A stretch of DNA of 64,000 nt from Modicisalibacter muralis (GTDB lineage: Bacteria > Pseudomonadota > Gammaproteobacteria > Pseudomonadales > Halomonadaceae), in assembly GCF_900102945.1 (NCBI RefSeq), contig NZ_FNGI01000004.1:1-64000 (forward strand). The letters run 5' to 3'. This document shows positions 44,445 through 54,025 of this stretch, in pieces. A program made the position numbers and the translations under genes. The notes below the pieces were generated by a model, which had not been told where the DNA came from, did no database searches, and saw nothing but the letters and a program-made list of their open reading frames with translations. How positions within the stretch are numbered: position 1 is the stretch's first letter; the number at the start of each line of letters is the position of its first letter.

Positions 44445-45090
44445 AACCCTGCCCGCGACGCGTTTGGATGCAATCCTTACCCAATAGGCGCCGTAACCGG
44501 CCAATATAGACTTCGACCAGGTTGGGCGCCGCGGCGTCTTGTTGTAGCGCGTAGAGTTGATCGAGCAGGCGGGATTTCGAATGCACCCGGTCAGGATGGC
44601 GCATCAGGTAGCGCAGCAGACAGAATTCGGTAGCGGTCAACGGCTCCCAGCCCTCGCCACTCCGGCACACCCGTTGGGATACTTCATCGAGCATGACGCC
44701 GTTCACGCTCAGCGCCGCTCCCTGGGCACCAGTGCCGCGACGTAACAAGGCATGCAGCCTGGCTAGCAATTCCGCCTCATGATAGGGCTTGGTGAGATAG
44801 TCATCCGCGCCGCGCCGTAGACCGATAACCTTATCCTCCCAGCTATCGCGTGCCGTCAGAGCCAGTATCGGCAATTGCCGTCTCTCGTTGCGCCAGTGCT
44901 CCAGCAACTCGAGGCCGGAACCATCGGGCAGGCCCAAATCGAGGATCACCAGGCTGTAATCCTCGCTAGCCATCAAGGACCGCGCATCACGCACCCGCGC
45001 GGCGATATCGACGCGGTATCCTTCGTCCTCCAGGGTTTCCGCCAGGCTCTCGGCCAACAGGTCGTCGTCCTCGACGAGTAACAGGCGCAT
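44425..45090 (-). CDS. OmpR-family response regulator of the copper operon (CopR-like)
   Basis: The 221-residue protein has a receiver domain with acidic pocket VEDDD, phosphoacceptor in VILDLGLPDGSG and conserved Lys in YLTKPY. A winged-helix C-terminal domain follows (LTATEFCLLRYLM ... VEVYIGRLRRLLG ... RRGQGYVF). It pairs with the kinase next to it. Two direct repeats in front of copA at 48530-48548 are the likely target, making the operon self-activating. Confidence 0.9.
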   Translation of the reverse strand: MRLLLVEDDDLLAESLAETLEDEGYRVDIAARVRDARSLMASEDYSLVILDLGLPDGSGLELLEHWRNERRQLPILALTARDSWEDKVIGLRRGADDYLTKPYHEAELLARLHALLRRGTGAQGAALSVNGVMLDEVSQRVCRSGEGWEPLTATEFCLLRYLMRHPDRVHSKSRLLDQLYALQQDAAAPNLVEVYIGRLRRLLGKDCIQTRRGQGYVFPSH

Positions 45091-45111
45091 GCGTACCTCT
45101 CTGGCTACACC

Positions 45112-45828
45112 TCAGTGAGTATGGCCATCGGCGTAGTGGTCGCTGCTGCCTTTCTTCCCGGTCTCCTGGGCAGCGCCTGAGATCGACGAATCCATCCCGT
45201 CCATGTCGCTATGCGAGGCGGCCGCCTGTTTGGATGAGTCGCCCATCATCCCGCTCATGTCGCCATGGGTGTGGTCATGGCCATCATTCCGGGCGTGTCC
45301 TTCGCCGGCTCGCTCGCCTGAGGGTGAATCGCCCGGATTCACCAGCGCGGCATATTCCTGCTCGGAGAGCTCGGGCAGTTGCTGCAGGAACGCCACGATC
45401 TCCCAGAGCTCTCCATCTTCATGAGTAGCCCCCCAGGCAGGCATGCCGGTCATCTTGATGCCGTGCTTGACGATCCAGAACTGAGCGGCCGGCCCCCAGT
45501 GAATCGGTTGTGTCAGGGCGGGGGGCATCGGATTGAGACCGGCGCGCAGGGCCGTCTCCTCGAGCCCGGGTTTTAGATGGCAGGCAGCACAGAGGGCATC
45601 GTAGGCTCGCGCCCCCTGCGCAACCATGTCACGGCCATCGAGGTCGGGAACGGTAACATCGCTGGCCTGCGACTCGATGGAGTTATGCATCGTGGTATGG
45701 ATCACCCATTCCCCTAATGGAGTATGTTCGTCACTCGCCGCCACATCATAGACCCCGCTATAGACGAAGGCGACGCCCCCAGCGGCTAAGGCGATCAGGG
45801 CTAGAATCACACCGTAAACCAGTTTCAT
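45112..45828 (-). CDS. membrane-anchored cytochrome c with metal-binding tail
   Basis: The 238-residue protein has an N-terminal anchor helix and one haem site CAACH (residues 80-84). The probable axial methionine is in KMTGMPAWG, typical of class I cytochromes c found in copper loci. From about residue 170 it changes into a His/Met/Asp-rich tail (DGHDHTHGDMSGMMGD) suited to binding copper. It may pass electrons to or from the copper oxidase CopA. It lies between copB and the response regulator. Confidence 0.88.
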   Translation of the reverse strand: MKLVYGVILALIALAAGGVAFVYSGVYDVAASDEHTPLGEWVIHTTMHNSIESQASDVTVPDLDGRDMVAQGARAYDALCAACHLKPGLEETALRAGLNPMPPALTQPIHWGPAAQFWIVKHGIKMTGMPAWGATHEDGELWEIVAFLQQLPELSEQEYAALVNPGDSPSGERAGEGHARNDGHDHTHGDMSGMMGDSSKQAAASHSDMDGMDSSISGAAQETGKKGSSDHYADGHTH

Positions 45829-45860
45829 CTTATTCTCCCAAAAGGGGTGTCACCCACTGT

Positions 45861-46631
45861 CTAGAACCACATCCGAACGCCAGCGACAACGCCGGCACCT
45901 TCCGTCGAGTCACCATCGTCGCGCGTCATGTCGGCGGTATCGCCGTATTGCTTTTGCCAATAGGCGCCGACATAGGGCGCGAACTCGCGGGTGATTTCAT
46001 AGCGTAGCCGCAAGCCCACACGGGTGGAATTCAACCCTTCGCCGACGCCAAACTCCTCGACCTCGCTCGCCGCCACCGCGACCTCCATGCGCGGCTGCAG
46101 GTAGGTTCGTTGCGTCAGGCGCAGGTTGTATTCCGCTTCCAGATCCGCCGAGATATCGCCGTCATCGCTGACCCGCAGCGAGGCATCCACCTCGATACGA
46201 TACGGCGCCGTGCCCATCAGGCCCAGCACGGCGAAGATTCGCTCGGGATGATCGCCGGATGCGATACCGCCCTGATAGCCGATGCCGCCCTGGAGCTCCC
46301 AGAAGTCGGCGATCAGATAACTGTAGAGTAGATCGAGCGACTCGAACTCGGCACCCTCGTCGTCGCCCTGCACGTTCTCGCCCTCGCCCTTGATATACAC
46401 GCGGTGAAAGTCACCGCCATACCAGCCCTGAAAATCCCACGCCACGGCCTCTTCGTTGTCATCGGCCCAGACGTACTCCAGGCGGTCGACGAGAAACTTG
46501 CCGAAATAGTGCTCCGTCATCGGCGTGCCCCAGCCCGGGGGAGCGTCATAACCGTCCTCGGCATACCCACTTGCGGCGAACGTCATTGCGGCCAGGGACG
46601 CGACCGCCATCAGAGGCGTTCTGTTGTTCAT
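45861..46631 (-). CDS. copB: outer-membrane copper resistance protein CopB
   Basis: The 256-residue precursor has a signal peptide ending at ASGYA. A beta-barrel of the CopB type follows (WDFQGWYGGDFHRVYIKGEGE, LDLLYSYLIADFWELQGGIGYQ, and a C-terminal aromatic residue in AGVRMWF). It is shorter than many CopB proteins because it lacks the Met-rich N-terminal repeats. The partner is CopA, encoded 11 bp upstream. The ATG at 46631 has GAGGAG upstream. Confidence 0.92.
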   Translation of the reverse strand: MNNRTPLMAVASLAAMTFAASGYAEDGYDAPPGWGTPMTEHYFGKFLVDRLEYVWADDNEEAVAWDFQGWYGGDFHRVYIKGEGENVQGDDEGAEFESLDLLYSYLIADFWELQGGIGYQGGIASGDHPERIFAVLGLMGTAPYRIEVDASLRVSDDGDISADLEAEYNLRLTQRTYLQPRMEVAVAASEVEEFGVGEGLNSTRVGLRLRYEITREFAPYVGAYWQKQYGDTADMTRDDGDSTEGAGVVAGVRMWF

Positions 46632-46642
46632 CGGTTGGCTCC

Positions 46643-48469
46643 TCAGGCGACCTTGACGACGCGGAACATGCCGGCATCCATGTGGTAGAGCAGGTGACAG
46701 TGGAACGCCCAGCTTCCCGGTGCATCGGCGCTGATCAGGGCCGATACGCGTTCGCCGGGCTTGACGTTGAGGGTATGCTTGCGCGGTATCAGTTCGTTGC
46801 CGTTCTCCAGTTCCATCCACATCCCGTGCAGGTGAATGGGGTGCTCCATCATGGTGGTGTTGACCAGGATCAGGCGCAGCCGCTCGCCATGTTCGAAATG
46901 GATGGGGCCGTCGACTTCGCTGAACTTCTTGCCATCGAACGACCACATGTAGCGCTCCATGTTGCCGGTCAGCTGCAGTTCGAGTTCGCGCCTGGGCGGG
47001 CGCCGGTCCGGCCAGGGCGCATAGGCCCTGAGATCGCTGTAGACCAACACGCGGCGCTCGGTGCTATCGAAGCCTATGCCGGGCTCATCGTAGCGCGAGC
47101 CGGACTGCACCGCTCCTGCCGGCAGTAGGGTGCTGCCTCCAGCGGAGTGATCCATGCCTTGTATGCCGCCATTCATTCCGGAGTGGTCCATACCCTGCAT
47201 GTCATCCATGGAGGAGTGATCCATGCTCGAATGGTCCATGCCCTGCATGCCATCCATGGCGGAATACTCCATGCCTTGCATGTTGCCACTCATATTGGAG
47301 TGATCCATGCCCGCCATGGCCATACCACCATGCGCGACCATCGCCTCCATGCCGCGGTCGTCGATCCTGCGCAGCTCGGGTACGGGGGCGACCATGCCCA
47401 GACGGGGCGCCAGGGTGCCTCGCGCATAGCCGCTGCGGTCCATGGACTCGGCGAATAGCGTGTAGGCGTGGTCCGACTCGGGCTCGACGAGCACGTCGTA
47501 GGTCTCGGCCACCGCGATGCGGAACTCCTCGACGGGCACCGGCTGAACCGGCTGGCCATCGGCGGCGACCACGGTCATCTTCAAGCCGGGGATGCGCACA
47601 TCGAAATAGCTCATCGCCGAGCCATTGATCACGCGCAGTCGCACCCGCTCGCCCGGTTTGAACAGCGCCGTCCAGTTATCACCGGGCGCATGGCCATTCA
47701 TCAGGTAGGTGTAGGTGCTGCCGGTCACGTCGGCGATGTCGCGCGAGCTCATGCGCATCTCGGCCCACATCGTGCGCTGGGCCAGGGTATCGGCGAAACC
47801 GTTCTTTGCCACGTCAGCGAAGAAATCGCCAATGGTGCGCTGCTGGTCGTTGTAGTACCCCTCGGCCACTTTCAAATGTCGGAAGACCTCCATGGGATCT
47901 TCGTAGGTCCAATCGGTTAGCAGCAGCACGTGCTCGCGATCGTAGGAAAACGGTTCGGGCTCGGCGGCATCGATGACCAGCGGGCCGACGTGACCGACCT
48001 GCTCCTGAAGCCCCGAGTGGCTGTGATACCAGTAGGTGCCGTTCTGATTGACGGGAAAGCGCGCGGTGAACGTCTCGCCCGGCGCGATGCCCGCGAAGCT
48101 GAGCCCCGGCACGCCATCCATCTCCGCCGGCAGGATGATGCCGTGCCAATGTACCGAGGTATCCTCGTCGAGCAGGTTGGTGACCTTCAGCACCGCATCC
48201 CGGCCTTCGCGCAGGCGAATCAGCGGGCCGGGGCTGGTACCGTTGAGTGTGATGGCGCTGGTGCGCCTGCCCGCGATCGGCAGCGTCTCGCGGCGTACCG
48301 CGAGAGAAATCTCGCGGCCCTGCTCAATCCCCTGCGGATAAACGTTGCCTAGCCCGGCGGGATTGGCCCAGGCGGGACGCAGGCCCAGCGCGGCGGTGGA
48401 CAAGCCCAGCGCGGAGGCGACCTTGAGCAACTGGCGCCGGGACAGCGTGGATACGGGAGAAGATGCCAT
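46643..48469 (-). CDS. copA: CopA-type copper-resistance multicopper oxidase
   Basis: The 608-residue periplasmic oxidase has a Tat signal (SRRQLLKVASALGLS). Copper ligands are SVHWHGIILP, YWYHSHSG, HPIHLHGMW and the C-terminal WAFHCHLLYHMDAGMF. A Met/His-rich insert at about residues 385-445 repeats MDHS and MQGM units and probably binds Cu(I). It oxidises or sequesters copper in the periplasm. It heads the copA-copB-cytochrome-regulator operon. Confidence 0.95.
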   Translation of the reverse strand: MASSPVSTLSRRQLLKVASALGLSTAALGLRPAWANPAGLGNVYPQGIEQGREISLAVRRETLPIAGRRTSAITLNGTSPGPLIRLREGRDAVLKVTNLLDEDTSVHWHGIILPAEMDGVPGLSFAGIAPGETFTARFPVNQNGTYWYHSHSGLQEQVGHVGPLVIDAAEPEPFSYDREHVLLLTDWTYEDPMEVFRHLKVAEGYYNDQQRTIGDFFADVAKNGFADTLAQRTMWAEMRMSSRDIADVTGSTYTYLMNGHAPGDNWTALFKPGERVRLRVINGSAMSYFDVRIPGLKMTVVAADGQPVQPVPVEEFRIAVAETYDVLVEPESDHAYTLFAESMDRSGYARGTLAPRLGMVAPVPELRRIDDRGMEAMVAHGGMAMAGMDHSNMSGNMQGMEYSAMDGMQGMDHSSMDHSSMDDMQGMDHSGMNGGIQGMDHSAGGSTLLPAGAVQSGSRYDEPGIGFDSTERRVLVYSDLRAYAPWPDRRPPRRELELQLTGNMERYMWSFDGKKFSEVDGPIHFEHGERLRLILVNTTMMEHPIHLHGMWMELENGNELIPRKHTLNVKPGERVSALISADAPGSWAFHCHLLYHMDAGMFRVVKVA

Positions 48470-48529
48470 GACACGGTTCCTGATGAGAGAGAATCGGAGC
48501 ACGTAGAGTGGCGGCCAGTATGCGAAGGT

Positions 48530-48548
48530 AGGCTGAAACCAGGCTGAA
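48530..48548 (-). promoter_or_regulatory. direct repeats upstream of copA, response-regulator site
   Basis: On the minus strand TTCAGCCTGGTTTCAGCCT contains two copies of TTCAGCCT spaced 11 bp apart. That is the tandem half-site layout bound by OmpR-family regulators. It lies about 60-80 bp upstream of the copA start, before a CATACT -10 candidate. The likely ligand is the regulator at 44425-45090. Confidence 0.65.
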
Positions 48549-48606
48549 TATCCCGGCGGCCATGCAAAAAATCGCCCGCAGGCGGCGGTATCATCGAGTT
48601 ACCCAA

Positions 48607-48627
48607 CGAGGCCGTTGGCAGGCCTCG
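48607..48627 (-). terminator. hairpin after the Na+/H+ antiporter gene
   Basis: CGAGGCC and GGCCTCG form a perfect 7-bp stem with a 7-nt loop, 7 bp after the antiporter stop. No T run follows, so it may act as a weak or Rho-assisted terminator. Confidence 0.45.
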
Positions 48628-48633
48628 CGCGTC

Positions 48634-49875
48634 TCACTCCTTCTGCCCACCGAGCACCCGGGTCACAACACGTCCGATGGTCAGCCCTTGGACAAAAATC
48701 GAGAACAGCACGATCAGGTAGGTCACTGTCAGCAGGACATCGCGCGTCTCACCGTCCGGCAAGGCCAGCGCCAGAGCGACCGAGATGCCTCCGCGCAGGC
48801 CGCCCCACGTCAGGATCCGCACTGCGCCGCGCCGAAATCCCAACTGATCGCGTAGCAGCATGACCGGTCCGCCGATGATCGTGAAACGCACCACGAGAAT
48901 GGTCATCACCAACCCGGCGCCGACCCAGAGATGCGCCAGCTCGAAGGGGATCAGCAGGACCTCGAGACCGATGAGCACGAAGAGTAGCGTGTTGAGAATC
49001 TCGTCGATGAGTTCCCAGAAGGCATCGAGATGCTCGCGCGTAGTATCCGACATCGCGCTCTGGCGTGCCTTGTTGCCGACCAGCAGGCCGGCCACCACCA
49101 TGGCGATGGGGCCCGAGATATGCAGATGCAGCGCCAGGGAGTAGCCGCCCAATACCACGGCCAGCGAAATGAGCACTTCGATGCGGTACTCGTCGATGCT
49201 GCGCATCAGCCAGTAGGCCAGGGTACCGATGGCCAGCCCCAGCAGTATGCCGCCTCCCGCTTCCTGCAGGAACAGCTTGCCGGCGTGCATGAAAGTCAGC
49301 GCCTCGTCGCCCGAGGCGGCGCCGAGCAACAGCGTGAAGACCACCACGGCGACACCGTCATTGAACAGCGACTCGCCGACGATGCGCAGTTCGAGATCCA
49401 CCGGCGCATTCGCCTTGCGCAGAATGCCCAGCACCGCGATGGGGTCGGTCGGCGAAATCAGCGCACCGAATACCAGGCAGTACATCCAGGGCACCGCGAA
49501 GCCGAAGGCGCCAAGCAGGGCGTAGGCTGCCGAGCCGATGATCAGGGTCGAGATCACCACGCCCAGCGTGGCCAGAAAGCCTATCGACCAGCGGTAGTGC
49601 CGCAACCGATCGAGATCGATGTGCAGGGCGCCCGCGAACAGCAGCAGCGAGAGCATGCCATCCATCAACAGCTCATTGAAGTCGATACGCGATATCAGGG
49701 ACTCGGCCTGGTTTTCGATGGCGGACAGCCCCAACCACGCCAGGCCATGCATGCCCCAGGACAGGGCCAGGGCAATGGCCATGACACCGATGGTGGTGGG
49801 CAGGTGGATGAACTGATGGTTGAACCAGGCGAGTATTGCCGTAAGCGAAACGATGATCGCGATCAGTTCGAGCAT
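48634..49875 (-). CDS. Na+/H+ antiporter, CPA1/NhaP family
   Basis: The 413-residue protein has about 12 helices. The CPA1 family core is visible in FGALISPTDPIAVLGILRKANAP, then RIVGESLFNDGVAVVVFTLLLG (conserved Asp pair region) and LTWGGLRGGISVALALALPDG. It exchanges cytoplasmic Na+ or K+ for protons, which suits a halophile. The ATG at 49875 follows AAGGAAG. Confidence 0.92.
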   Translation of the reverse strand: MLELIAIIVSLTAILAWFNHQFIHLPTTIGVMAIALALSWGMHGLAWLGLSAIENQAESLISRIDFNELLMDGMLSLLLFAGALHIDLDRLRHYRWSIGFLATLGVVISTLIIGSAAYALLGAFGFAVPWMYCLVFGALISPTDPIAVLGILRKANAPVDLELRIVGESLFNDGVAVVVFTLLLGAASGDEALTFMHAGKLFLQEAGGGILLGLAIGTLAYWLMRSIDEYRIEVLISLAVVLGGYSLALHLHISGPIAMVVAGLLVGNKARQSAMSDTTREHLDAFWELIDEILNTLLFVLIGLEVLLIPFELAHLWVGAGLVMTILVVRFTIIGGPVMLLRDQLGFRRGAVRILTWGGLRGGISVALALALPDGETRDVLLTVTYLIVLFSIFVQGLTIGRVVTRVLGGQKE

Positions 49876-49980
49876 GGGAAAGCTTCCTTGCCGAAACGTC
49901 TCGGGCACAAGCACATGAAAGCGCTGCCTTGGCAGGCGGCGTCAGGCCAGGCGCGGCCGGCTGACGGGGTTTCCAGCGCG

Positions 49981-50103
49981 TTATTGGGTGTTCTCTTCCG
50001 CCCCTTGCTCTTCGGCTGCCTGGCCCTCATGGGTCTGGCCGGTGGTGGCATTTTCCGGTGTCGGCTCGAGCGTGGCAGCCAGTACGAACTTGCGTGTTTC
50101 CAT
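49981..50103 (-). CDS. hypothetical 40-residue acidic peptide
   Basis: The frame starts METRKFVLAATLEPTPENA and ends in EEQGAEENTQ, then TAA. A strong GAGGAGG site sits 7 bp before the ATG, better than for many neighbours. It is rich in Glu, Gln, Thr and Ala after a short hydrophobic stretch, with no signal peptide. Its tail recalls that of the acidic lipoprotein at 56308-56739 (EESTQ). It may be a genuine small protein or a leader peptide. No function is known. Confidence 0.55.
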   Translation of the reverse strand: METRKFVLAATLEPTPENATTGQTHEGQAAEEQGAEENTQ

Positions 50104-50232
50104 GATCCAGCCTCCTCACCTCCGTTGAGTCGCAAGCAACCATTGCACTACCCAGCGTAGTCGGCCAAGGCCGCGACGGCAGGCACGGCCAGATTGCAAT
50201 AGCCATCGACACCGTTCCTACCAGTAATGGCT

Positions 50233-51168
50233 TCAATCACAACGTTGCACCTCGATCGTGGTGTGGACCACGCCCGCATGCCGGGGAATGCATTCCTTGT
50301 AGTACGAGGGCTCCCGCGGTTGGTGGGTCACCACGCTCAGGGCCGCCGCATGAATCCCGGGGCCGATCTGCCAGACATGCAAATCGGCGATCCGATCATC
50401 GCCTTCGCCCTCGATCGCCTCGCGCACCTGGGCGCGCACCGATGGGTCGCTGCGGCGATCGAGCAGTACGCCGCTGGTGTCCTTCAACAGCAGCCACGCC
50501 CAGCGAATGACTAACGCGGCACCCAATAGGCCGATGGCGGGATCGAGCCAGACGGCACCGGCATACTTGCCGACGAGCAGCGCCACGATCGCCAGCACGG
50601 AGGTCATGGCGTCGACGATCACATGCAGATAGGCGGCACGCAGGTTGTGATCCTCGCCGGGGCGAATGGCGTGGTCGTGGTCATGGTCATGATGCGGCCG
50701 ATGAGCAAGGCCGTGGCCGCCGAGGATTAGCGCACACAGGACGTTGATTGCGAGCCCCGCGATGGCCACCGCAATCGCCCAATCGAACTGAATGGCGACC
50801 GGACTGATGGCCCGCTCGATGCTCTCCCAGGCCATGATCACGGCGAATCCGACGAGCAGCAGCGCCCCGGTGAACCCGCCCAGTGAATTGACCTTGCCCG
50901 TGCCAAAGGAGAATTCGGGGTTGCGTGCGTGCCGGCGCGCATAGATGTAGGCGAAGGCCGCAATGCCCAGACCCAGCGCATGCGAGCCCATGTGCAACCC
51001 ATCGGCCAACAGCGCCATGGAACCGAAGGCGACCCCGGCGGCGATCTCGATGCCCATAGTGACTAGGGTGATCGCTACGACCAGCAACGTTCGGCGCTCG
51101 CCGGCCTGGGGGCTGTCCTGGCCGAAGGTGTGATCGTGTTTCCAGGGCTCGAGATTCGTCGTATGCAT
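50233..51168 (-). CDS. dmeF: cation diffusion facilitator DmeF-like (Co/Ni efflux)
   Basis: The 311-residue protein starts with the DmeF-type segment WKHDHTFGQ ... ERRTLLVVAITLVTMGIEIAAG. The CDF metal motifs SMALLADGLHMGSHAL and AAYLHVIVDAMTSVLA are present. A long His-rich loop (HRPHHDHDHDHAIRPGEDH) is typical of the subgroup. It should export Co(II) or Ni(II). The ATG at 51168 is preferred over 51258 because of the family N terminus. Confidence 0.88.
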   Translation of the reverse strand: MHTTNLEPWKHDHTFGQDSPQAGERRTLLVVAITLVTMGIEIAAGVAFGSMALLADGLHMGSHALGLGIAAFAYIYARRHARNPEFSFGTGKVNSLGGFTGALLLVGFAVIMAWESIERAISPVAIQFDWAIAVAIAGLAINVLCALILGGHGLAHRPHHDHDHDHAIRPGEDHNLRAAYLHVIVDAMTSVLAIVALLVGKYAGAVWLDPAIGLLGAALVIRWAWLLLKDTSGVLLDRRSDPSVRAQVREAIEGEGDDRIADLHVWQIGPGIHAAALSVVTHQPREPSYYKECIPRHAGVVHTTIEVQRCD

Positions 51169-51214
51169 GACGTCTACCTGTGTTTTTTTATAGCGCGAGG
51201 TGTCAACGATCCGA

Positions 51215-51243
51215 GTATTACCCACAGGTTGACGAATTGTCAG
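51215..51243 (-). promoter_or_regulatory. dmeF promoter
   Basis: On the minus strand CTGACA (51238-51243) and TAATAC (51215-51220) are separated by 17 bp, about 50 bp upstream of the dmeF start. A T-rich leader follows. No metal-sensor operator was recognised in it. Confidence 0.55.
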
Positions 51244-51331
51244 GTTAGGGATTCCCATGATGGCAAGGTCAAGTCACCCCGCTAAAATTCCACGTCGCTC
51301 AAAAACGCCTTTACGTCATTTCGAACCGAGG

Positions 51332-51362
51332 CTTGACCTTCCCATCGTTGGAAGGTCGACAG
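51332..51362 (+). promoter_or_regulatory. CueR-type promoter-operator of the copper ATPase
   Basis: TTGACC at 51332-51337 is followed by the palindrome ACCTTCC-N7-GGAAGGT (51335-51355). This is the canonical CueR box found in front of copA in gammaproteobacteria. With a 19-bp spacer the -10 is the weak GACAGT (51357-51362), as expected for activator-dependent MerR-type promoters. Confidence 0.9.
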
Positions 51363-51402
51363 TTCGGCGTAATCCATTCCTAGCCAGCGAGGATTCGCCA
51401 CC

Positions 51403-53976
51403 ATGGCTTCGGTAAATACTTTGCACGACAACGACGTGAAGACACCGACCAGCTCGGAAGCGTCTTCCCGGAGCGGCCAGTTGAGCCTCGCTATCGCCGG
51501 CATGAATTGCGCATCCTGTGTCGGGCGCGTCGAGAAAGCGCTCCAGGGTCTCCCCCAGATCGAGACCGCCAGCGTCAATCTCGCCACCGAGCGTGCAGAT
51601 ATCACTGTCTCCTCCATGCCCGAGCCGGCTGTTCTCAAGGAGGCGGTGGCCAAGGCGGGTTACGAAGTCATCACCGAGTCGCTCGAGTTGACCATCGAGG
51701 GTATGAGCTGCGCGTCGTGCGTGGGGCGCATCGAAAAGGCTCTGGATGGGGTTCCTGGCGTCGTGGAAGCGCAGGTCAACCTGGCCACCGAAAAGGCCCA
51801 GGTGCGCTACCTCGCTGGGCTGGTCGACGCGGCGACCCTGGAGGACGCGGTGCGCTCCGCAGGTTACGAAGCGCGGCGTATCGGCGATGACGCTGGCGGC
51901 GATCGTCAGGCGCGGGCTCGGGAAGAAGAGCTCGCCTCACTCAAGCGTGGCATCCTGCTGGCGGCAGCGGCCACCCTGCCGATCTTCGTCCTGGAAATGG
52001 GTAGCCACGTCTGGGGCGGGTTGCATGAATGGCTGATGGGCTCGCTGGGCCAGCAGAATCTCTTCTATCTGTTCTTCGTGCTCGCCAGCCTCGTCCAGTT
52101 CGGGCCGGGGTTGCGTTTCTATCGTAAGGGCTGGCCGGCGTTGATGCGTGGCGGCCCCGACATGAACTCGCTGGTCATGCTCGGCACCAGCGCCGCCTAT
52201 GGCTATTCGCTGGTGGCGACCTTCCTGCCCTCGGTGCTGCCCGAAGGCACGGTGAACGTCTACTATGAAGCCTCGGCGATGATCGTCACGCTGATCCTGA
52301 TCGGGCGCTACATGGAGGCGTTGAGCAAGGGCCGCACCAGCGAGGCGATCAAGCGCTTGATGAGCCTGCAGGCCAAGACCGCCCGCGTGATCCGCGGTGG
52401 CGAGACCATCGAGGTCGCGCTCGATGAGGTCCGGGCCGGCGATATCGTCCAGGTTCGCCCTGGCGAGAAGGTGCCGGTCGACGGCGAGGTGACCGAAGGC
52501 GCGTCGTATCTCGACGAGTCGATGATCAGCGGCGAACCGGTGCCGGTGCGCAAGACCGAGGGCATGGAGGTCGTGGGCGGCACGCTCAACAAGACCGGCA
52601 GCTTCGCGTTTCGCGCGACCAAGGTCGGCGGCGACACCATGCTGGCCCAGATCATTCGCATGGTCGAGGCGGCACAGGGCTCGAAACTGCCGATTCAGAC
52701 CCTGGTCGACCGGGTCACCGGCTACTTCGTGCCGGCCGTGCTGGCGGTTGCGGCATTGACCTTCGGTATCTGGCTGATCTTCGGCCCCGCTCCGGCGCTG
52801 ACCTTCGCGCTGATCAATGCGGTGGCCGTGCTGATCATCGCCTGCCCATGCGCCATGGGCCTGGCCACGCCGACCTCGATCATGGTGGCCACCGGCCGCG
52901 CCGCCGAACTGGGCGTGCTGTTCCGCAAGGGCGAGGCGCTGCAGAGCCTGCGTGGCGTCGACACGATCGCGCTGGACAAGACCGGCACCCTGACCAAGGG
53001 CCGCCCCGAGCTGACCGACCTGGTGGTTGCCGAGGGATTCGAACGCGACGACGTGCTGGCCACTGTTGCCGCGGTCGAAGCGCACTCGGAACACCCGGTC
53101 GCCGAGGCCATCGTCGCGGCGGCGCGCGCATCGGGCAGCACGTTGTCCCGCGCCAGCGATTTCGAGGCGACACCCGGCTACGGCGTCTCGGCCAAGGTTG
53201 ATTCACGAGTCGTCGAAATCGGCGCCGATCGCTTCATGACCCGACTGGGATTGGACGTCGCCTCTTTCGCCGATACGGCCAGTCGCCTGGCGGACGAGGG
53301 CAAGACACCGCTGTACGCGGCGATCGATGGTCGTCTGGCGGCGATCATCGCCGTCGCCGACCCGATCAAGGAGACCACGCCGGGCGCCATCATCACGTTG
53401 CACAAGCTTGGCCTGCGCGTGGCCATGATCACCGGCGACAACCGGCGCACCGCTGAGGCCATTGCGCGCCGGCTGGGGATCGACGAGGTCATCGCCGAGG
53501 TGTTGCCGGATGGCAAGGTCGATGCCATCAAGCGCCTGCGCGAAGGTGGGCGCAAGCTGGCCTTCGTCGGCGATGGCATCAACGACGCCCCGGCGCTGGC
53601 CGAGGCGGACGTCGGTCTGGCCATCGGCACGGGCACCGACGTGGCCATCGAAAGTGCCGACGTGGTGCTCATGTCCGGCGATCTGCGCAACGTGCCCAAT
53701 GCCATCGGCCTTTCCCAGGCCACCATCGCCAACATCAAGCAGAACCTGTTCTGGGCCTTCGCCTATAACGCCGCGCTCATTCCCGTGGCGGCCGGGGCGC
53801 TGTATCCGGCCTATGGGATACTGTTGTCACCCATCTTCGCCGCCGCGGCCATGGCGCTGTCCAGCCTGTTCGTGCTGGGCAACGCCTTGCGCCTGCACCG
53901 CTTCACGCCGCCCATGGGCGGCGACGAGGACGCCGGACGCAATGAGCCGGTCGCGCTGGAAGCGATGGGTAACTAG
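51403..53976 (+). CDS. copA: Cu(I)-exporting P-type ATPase
   Basis: The 857-residue P1B ATPase has two N-terminal metal-binding domains, each with a CxxC ([10 protein letters not shown] and [10 protein letters not shown]). Eight helices include the transport motif [10 protein letters not shown] near residue 481. DKTGTLTKG carries the phosphorylation site near 525, SEHPVAEAI is the nucleotide-site HP motif, and [10 protein letters not shown] lies near 722. It pumps Cu(I) into the periplasm, where the CopA oxidase could process it. It is preceded by a CueR box and followed by cueR. Confidence 0.96.
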   Translation: MASVNTLHDNDVKTPTSSEASSRSGQLSLAIAGMNCASCVGRVEKALQGLPQIETASVNLATERADITVSSMPEPAVLKEAVAKAGYEVITESLELTIEGMSCASCVGRIEKALDGVPGVVEAQVNLATEKAQVRYLAGLVDAATLEDAVRSAGYEARRIGDDAGGDRQARAREEELASLKRGILLAAAATLPIFVLEMGSHVWGGLHEWLMGSLGQQNLFYLFFVLASLVQFGPGLRFYRKGWPALMRGGPDMNSLVMLGTSAAYGYSLVATFLPSVLPEGTVNVYYEASAMIVTLILIGRYMEALSKGRTSEAIKRLMSLQAKTARVIRGGETIEVALDEVRAGDIVQVRPGEKVPVDGEVTEGASYLDESMISGEPVPVRKTEGMEVVGGTLNKTGSFAFRATKVGGDTMLAQIIRMVEAAQGSKLPIQTLVDRVTGYFVPAVLAVAALTFGIWLIFGPAPALTFALINAVAVLIIACPCAMGLATPTSIMVATGRAAELGVLFRKGEALQSLRGVDTIALDKTGTLTKGRPELTDLVVAEGFERDDVLATVAAVEAHSEHPVAEAIVAAARASGSTLSRASDFEATPGYGVSAKVDSRVVEIGADRFMTRLGLDVASFADTASRLADEGKTPLYAAIDGRLAAIIAVADPIKETTPGAIITLHKLGLRVAMITGDNRRTAEAIARRLGIDEVIAEVLPDGKVDAIKRLREGGRKLAFVGDGINDAPALAEADVGLAIGTGTDVAIESADVVLMSGDLRNVPNAIGLSQATIANIKQNLFWAFAYNAALIPVAAGALYPAYGILLSPIFAAAAMALSSLFVLGNALRLHRFTPPMGGDEDAGRNEPVALEAMGN

Positions 53977-54025
53977 CTTTTTAGATGAACCGCCAACGTT
54001 CAAACGCCGAAACCGGGAGATCACC

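Noticed and set aside
49863-50135. 90-residue minus-strand frame over the antiporter upstream region
   Set aside because: Its composition is Arg/Pro/Ser-rich and out of frame with the better initiated 40-residue frame at 49981-50103.
51937-53094. Long His/Arg/Gln-rich minus-strand frame over the copper ATPase
   Set aside because: It is the reverse-complement shadow of the ATPase coding sequence.
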